The notes under the pieces are model-generated. The model was not told the origin of the DNA and did no database searches. It was given only the letters and a program-made list of their open reading frames with translations. The position numbers were made by a program, and so were the translations under genes. This document shows positions 61,671 through 64,000 of a DNA stretch of 64,000 bases, in pieces; the stretch's first letter is position 1, and each line of letters begins with the position of its first letter. This DNA is from Mayfieldus sp963841445 (GTDB taxonomy: Bacteria > Actinomycetota > Thermoleophilia > Solirubrobacterales > 70-9), in contig CAWJCP010000002.1 in the NCBI GenBank assembly GCA_963841445.1, positions 558,001 through 622,000 on the forward strand. The letters run 5' to 3'.

Positions 61671-62860
61671 CCGGCCGCCGCGGCGAAGACCTCGGCGAGC
61701 AGCGCCACGGCCCGCTTCACGTCCTCGACCTCGATCACCAGCGGCGGCAGCAGGCGCAGCGAGCCCGGCTCGGGGACGTTGATCACCAGCCCGGCCGCCA
61801 GGGCAGCGGCCATCACCTCGGCGGCGTCAATCCCCTCCTCCAGCCCGACTCCGACCATCAGCCCGCGGCCGCGCACCTCGCGCACGCCCTCCAGCGCCTC
61901 GAGTTCCTCGCGCAGCCGCGAGCCGAGCTCGCGGACCCGGCGCAGCAGCTCCGGGTCGTCGACGATCTCGAGCACGGCCAAGGCGGCAGAGCTGACCAGC
62001 GGCCCGCCGGCGAAGGTCGAGCCGTGGTCGCCGGGCTGCAGCACGTCGGCGAATTCGGGCGCTGCGACGCAGGCCCCGATCGGCAGACCGCCGCCGAGCG
62101 CCTTCGCGACCGTGATCAGGTCCGGGCGCACCGGCGTCTGCTCATAGGCCCACAGCGAGCCGGTCCTCCCGATTCCGGTCTGGATCTCGTCGAAGATCAG
62201 CACGGCGCCTGCGCGATCGCAGGCCTCGCGGGCAGCGACCAGGGTCTCGTCGGGGACCGGGTAGATGCCGGCCTCGCCGAGGATCGGCTCGACGATGACC
62301 GCCGCCGTGTCCGTGCCGACCGCTTCGTGCAGCGCCGCCGGATCGTCGAAGGGCACGGTCCGAAACCCCGCCAGCATCGGCGCGAAGTCGGGGTTGGCGG
62401 CCATCGCCGGGGTGGCGGCAAGCGACCCCATCGTGCGGCCGTGAAAGGCGCGCTCGAAGCTGACGATCCGCGGCTTGGAGGCCCCGCGTCGGTGAGCGTG
62501 CTTGCGGGCCAGCTTGATCGCGCACTCGTTGGCCTCGGTGCCGGAGTTGGTGAAGAAGGCCTTGCCGCCGAGGCTCGAGTCGCAGAGCCGCTCGGCGAGG
62601 CGCACCGCCGGCTCGGAGTAGAAGAGGTTGGAGACGTGCTGCAGGCGCCCCGCCTGCTCCTGCACCGCCTCGACCACGGCGCGGTTGCAGTGGCCGACTG
62701 AGCAGACCGAGATCCCGCTCAGGAAGTCGAGGTACTCCTTGCCATCGGCGTCCCAGAGCCGCGCGCCCTCACCGCGCACGAACTCGACCGGCAGCCGCTT
62801 GTAGGTGTGCATCACGTAGCGCTGTTCGAGCTCCTGCAGCTCAGCCAGGCTCATGGTCAT
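61667..62860 (-). CDS. argD: acetylornithine aminotransferase
   Basis: PLP class-III transaminase (397 aa) that makes N-acetylornithine. Visible: LPVEFVRGEGARLWDADGKEYLDFLSGISVCSVGHCN, FTNSGTEANECAIKLARK, FERAFHGRTMGSLAATP, IVEPILGEAGIYPVP and LIFDEIQTGIGRTGSLWAYE. RPDLITVAKALGGGLPIGA contains the PLP lysine, and HGSTFAGGPLVSSAALAVL follows. Third gene of the minus-strand run argJ-argB-argD; repeat B copy 2 stands in the 58-bp gap to argB. Ornithine/acetylornithine enzymes are hard to tell apart, but the arg neighbours decide it. Confidence 0.95.
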   Translation of the reverse strand: MTMSLAELQELEQRYVMHTYKRLPVEFVRGEGARLWDADGKEYLDFLSGISVCSVGHCNRAVVEAVQEQAGRLQHVSNLFYSEPAVRLAERLCDSSLGGKAFFTNSGTEANECAIKLARKHAHRRGASKPRIVSFERAFHGRTMGSLAATPAMAANPDFAPMLAGFRTVPFDDPAALHEAVGTDTAAVIVEPILGEAGIYPVPDETLVAAREACDRAGAVLIFDEIQTGIGRTGSLWAYEQTPVRPDLITVAKALGGGLPIGACVAAPEFADVLQPGDHGSTFAGGPLVSSAALAVLEIVDDPELLRRVRELGSRLREELEALEGVREVRGRGLMVGVGLEEGIDAAEVMAAALAAGLVINVPEPGSLRLLPPLVIEVEDVKRAVALLAEVFAAAAG

Positions 62861-62871
62861 CGTCCCGGAAT

Positions 62872-62908
62872 TGGCGCGTTGTTCGTCATATGGGCGAATA
62901 ACGCGCCA
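62872..62908. repeat. intergenic hairpin repeat family B, copy 2
   Basis: TGGCGCGTTGTTCG / CGAATAACGCGCCA around loop TCATATGGG. Compared with copy 1, paired stem positions change together (T-A to G-C), and one position gives a G-T wobble on the plus strand. In the gap between argB and argD, 12 nt upstream of the argD start, the same distance as copy 1 from folD. Confidence 0.85.
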
Positions 62909-62918
62909 GTGGCCGACA

Positions 62919-63764
62919 TCACGGCGTGACCATCGTGCCGATGCCGGCGTCGGTGAAGAGCTCGAGCAGGAGGCTGTGCGGCTGGCGCCCGTCGATTATG
63001 TGCGCGTACTGGGTGCCGCCGCCGATCGCGTCGAGGCAGGCCTGCAGCTTCGGGCGCATTCCGCCTCCCACCGAGCCGAGCTTTGACTCCACCTCCTTCA
63101 CGGTCGCCCGCGAGATCAGCGAGTCGTGCCGCTCGGGATCCTCGAGCCAGCCCTCGACATCGGTCAGGAAGATCGCCTTGTGGGCGCCCAGCGCCGCGGC
63201 GACCTTGCCGGCTGCCTCGTCGGCGTTGACGTTGTAGGAATGGCCCTCGCGATCGGCGCCGGCCGAGGCGACGACCGGGATGTAGTCGGCCGCGATGTGG
63301 TTCAGGACGTCGACGTCGACGCGCTGGATCGAGCCGACCATCCCGACGTCGGCGCTGTTGGCCACCGGAGCGATCTCGAACAGCGTGCCGTCCTCGCCCG
63401 AAAGCCCGACCGCCGGCTGCCCGTGGCGGTTGAGCCGCAGGACGATGTCGGAGTTGAGCTTGCCGAGCAGGACCATCTTCGCCACCTCGACGGTCTCGGG
63501 GTCGGAGACGCGCAGGCCCTCGTGAAAGCGCACCTCCATCCCGAGCCGTTGCATGTACTCGGTGATCTCGGGCCCGCCGCCGTGCACGATCACCGGATTC
63601 AGCCCGACGTACTTGAGCAGCACCACGTCGCGGGCGAAGGCCTCGCGAAGCTCTTCGTCGCGCATCGCCGAGCCGCCGTACTTGATCACCACCGTGCGGC
63701 CATGGAACTCACGGATGTAAGGCAATGCTTCAAGGAGGACCTCGATGTTCGCGTGGTCAGACAT
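62919..63764 (-). CDS. argB: acetylglutamate kinase
   Basis: 281-aa amino-acid kinase family enzyme phosphorylating N-acetylglutamate. VVIKYGGSAMRDEELREAFARDVVLLKYVGLNPVIVHGGGPEI supplies the Lys and the glycine-rich loop. GKLNSDIVLRLNRHGQPAVGLSGEDG, VDVLNHIAADYIPVVASAGADREGHSYNVNADEAAGKVAAALGA and FLTDVEGWL follow, then SLISRATVKEV and GGMRPKLQACLDAIGGG. The arginine-sensing N-terminal helix (SDHANIEVLLEALPYIREFHG) suggests feedback inhibition by arginine. Followed by argD after repeat B. Confidence 0.97.
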   Translation of the reverse strand: MSDHANIEVLLEALPYIREFHGRTVVIKYGGSAMRDEELREAFARDVVLLKYVGLNPVIVHGGGPEITEYMQRLGMEVRFHEGLRVSDPETVEVAKMVLLGKLNSDIVLRLNRHGQPAVGLSGEDGTLFEIAPVANSADVGMVGSIQRVDVDVLNHIAADYIPVVASAGADREGHSYNVNADEAAGKVAAALGAHKAIFLTDVEGWLEDPERHDSLISRATVKEVESKLGSVGGGMRPKLQACLDAIGGGTQYAHIIDGRQPHSLLLELFTDAGIGTMVTP

Positions 63765-63883
63765 CTGTTTCCGCCCGCGTACTCAGCTCCCGCTCACTCG
63801 CGCGATCACGATTCAAATCTCGCTCGCTCGCTCCCGCTTCCGCCGCGGGCGGGTGCCGCCCACCTTGCTCACCTCTTGTCTGT

Positions 63884-64000
63884 TCAGGTCGTGTACTCGG
63901 CATTCAGCTTCACGTAGTCGTAGGTCAGGTCGCTGAAGTACATGTGCGAGGCGCCGTCGCCGCGCCCGAGCCGCACCGAGAGGTCGGCCTCGGGAGCGTC
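63884..64000 (-). CDS. argJ: arginine biosynthesis bifunctional protein, C-terminal end (partial)
   Basis: Final 38 codons of ArgJ cut by the window edge: LSVRLGRGDGASHMYFSDLT followed by YDYVKLNAEYTT and TGA. The motif ..DLTYDYVkiNAEYTT is the hallmark of the ornithine acetyltransferase end, where the last Thr residues are near the active site. ArgJ recycles acetyl from acetylornithine to glutamate. First visible gene of the argJ-argB-argD unit; the 119 bp to argB hold no gene (a GGGCGG-GTG-CCGCCC mini-hairpin at 63848-63862). Confidence 0.93.
   Translation of the reverse strand, partial: DAPEADLSVRLGRGDGASHMYFSDLTYDYVKLNAEYTT

Noticed and set aside
63800..63830. tRNA T-arm-like GATTCAAATC between argB and argJ
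   Set aside because: No acceptor stem, D-arm or anticodon arm can be drawn around it.

Overview
The window is very GC-rich with strong third-position GC bias, frequent GTG/TTG starts, short gaps and many 1-8 bp overlaps. Gene content (gatCAB, a DnaE1-type polymerase, a ydaO-type c-di-AMP leader in front of an Rpf-like cell-wall enzyme, an LPxTG/sortase pair, a PcrA-type helicase with an intein, an F420-type oxidoreductase) points to a Gram-positive high-GC actinobacterium. My best guess is the deep-branching Thermoleophilia/Solirubrobacterales, but that is an inference from gene style, not a database result. No rRNA, tRNA, CRISPR array, insertion sequence or prophage was seen. No gene-free stretch exceeds about 225 bp.

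Layout. 0-7.3 kb: a truncated glycosyltransferase, an AidB-like acyl-CoA dehydrogenase, small oxidoreductases and a type II NADH dehydrogenase behind a perfect palindrome. 7.3-10.8 kb: gatC-gatA-gatB, translationally coupled to a serine-hexad repeat protein. 10.8-20.6 kb: GMC oxidoreductase, two paralogous membrane proteins, folD, uvrD/pcrA (intein plus frameshift), cysE and cysK. 20.6-28.2 kb: CymR-like Rrf2 regulator, LuxR-type regulator, an HDOD-LuxR fusion, a cupredoxin-like lipoprotein, gltX, nfo and small proteins. 28.3-32.4 kb: dnaE and sixA. 32.4-38.4 kb: GDP-mannose 3,5-epimerase, the riboswitch-controlled Rpf-like hydrolase and a large secreted heparin-lyase-fold protein. 38.2-43.9 kb: argG with a 51-aa membrane protein, then a surface-protein set (sortase, Thr-rich protein, coiled-coil proteins, LPFTG protein). 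44-61.7 kb: an exopolysaccharide locus. 61.7-64 kb: argD, argB and the end of argJ.

The most interesting region is the polysaccharide locus (44.1-61.7 kb). It has two O-antigen-ligase-type polymerases, a Wzz/BY-kinase fusion, a flippase, three GT4 and one GT2 glycosyltransferases, a deacetylase and an AsnB amidotransferase. It also has a D-glucuronyl C5-epimerase homologue and a secreted protein with a heparin-lyase-like fold, whose larger paralogue lies at 36 kb near the GME gene. Together they suggest a uronic-acid polymer that is C5-epimerised, and possibly N-deacetylated and amidated, in the manner of a glycosaminoglycan.

Two families of intergenic hairpin repeats were found. One recurs at 3' ends of genes (5.9, 18.8 and, degenerate, 34.8 kb). 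The other sits inside operons just upstream of folD and argD and shows compensatory base changes. Two definite frame breaks (uvrD at 15.77 kb, a coiled-coil gene at 41.92 kb) and one suspected break (42.72 kb) may be single-base assembly errors; their recurrence should make users cautious about indels.
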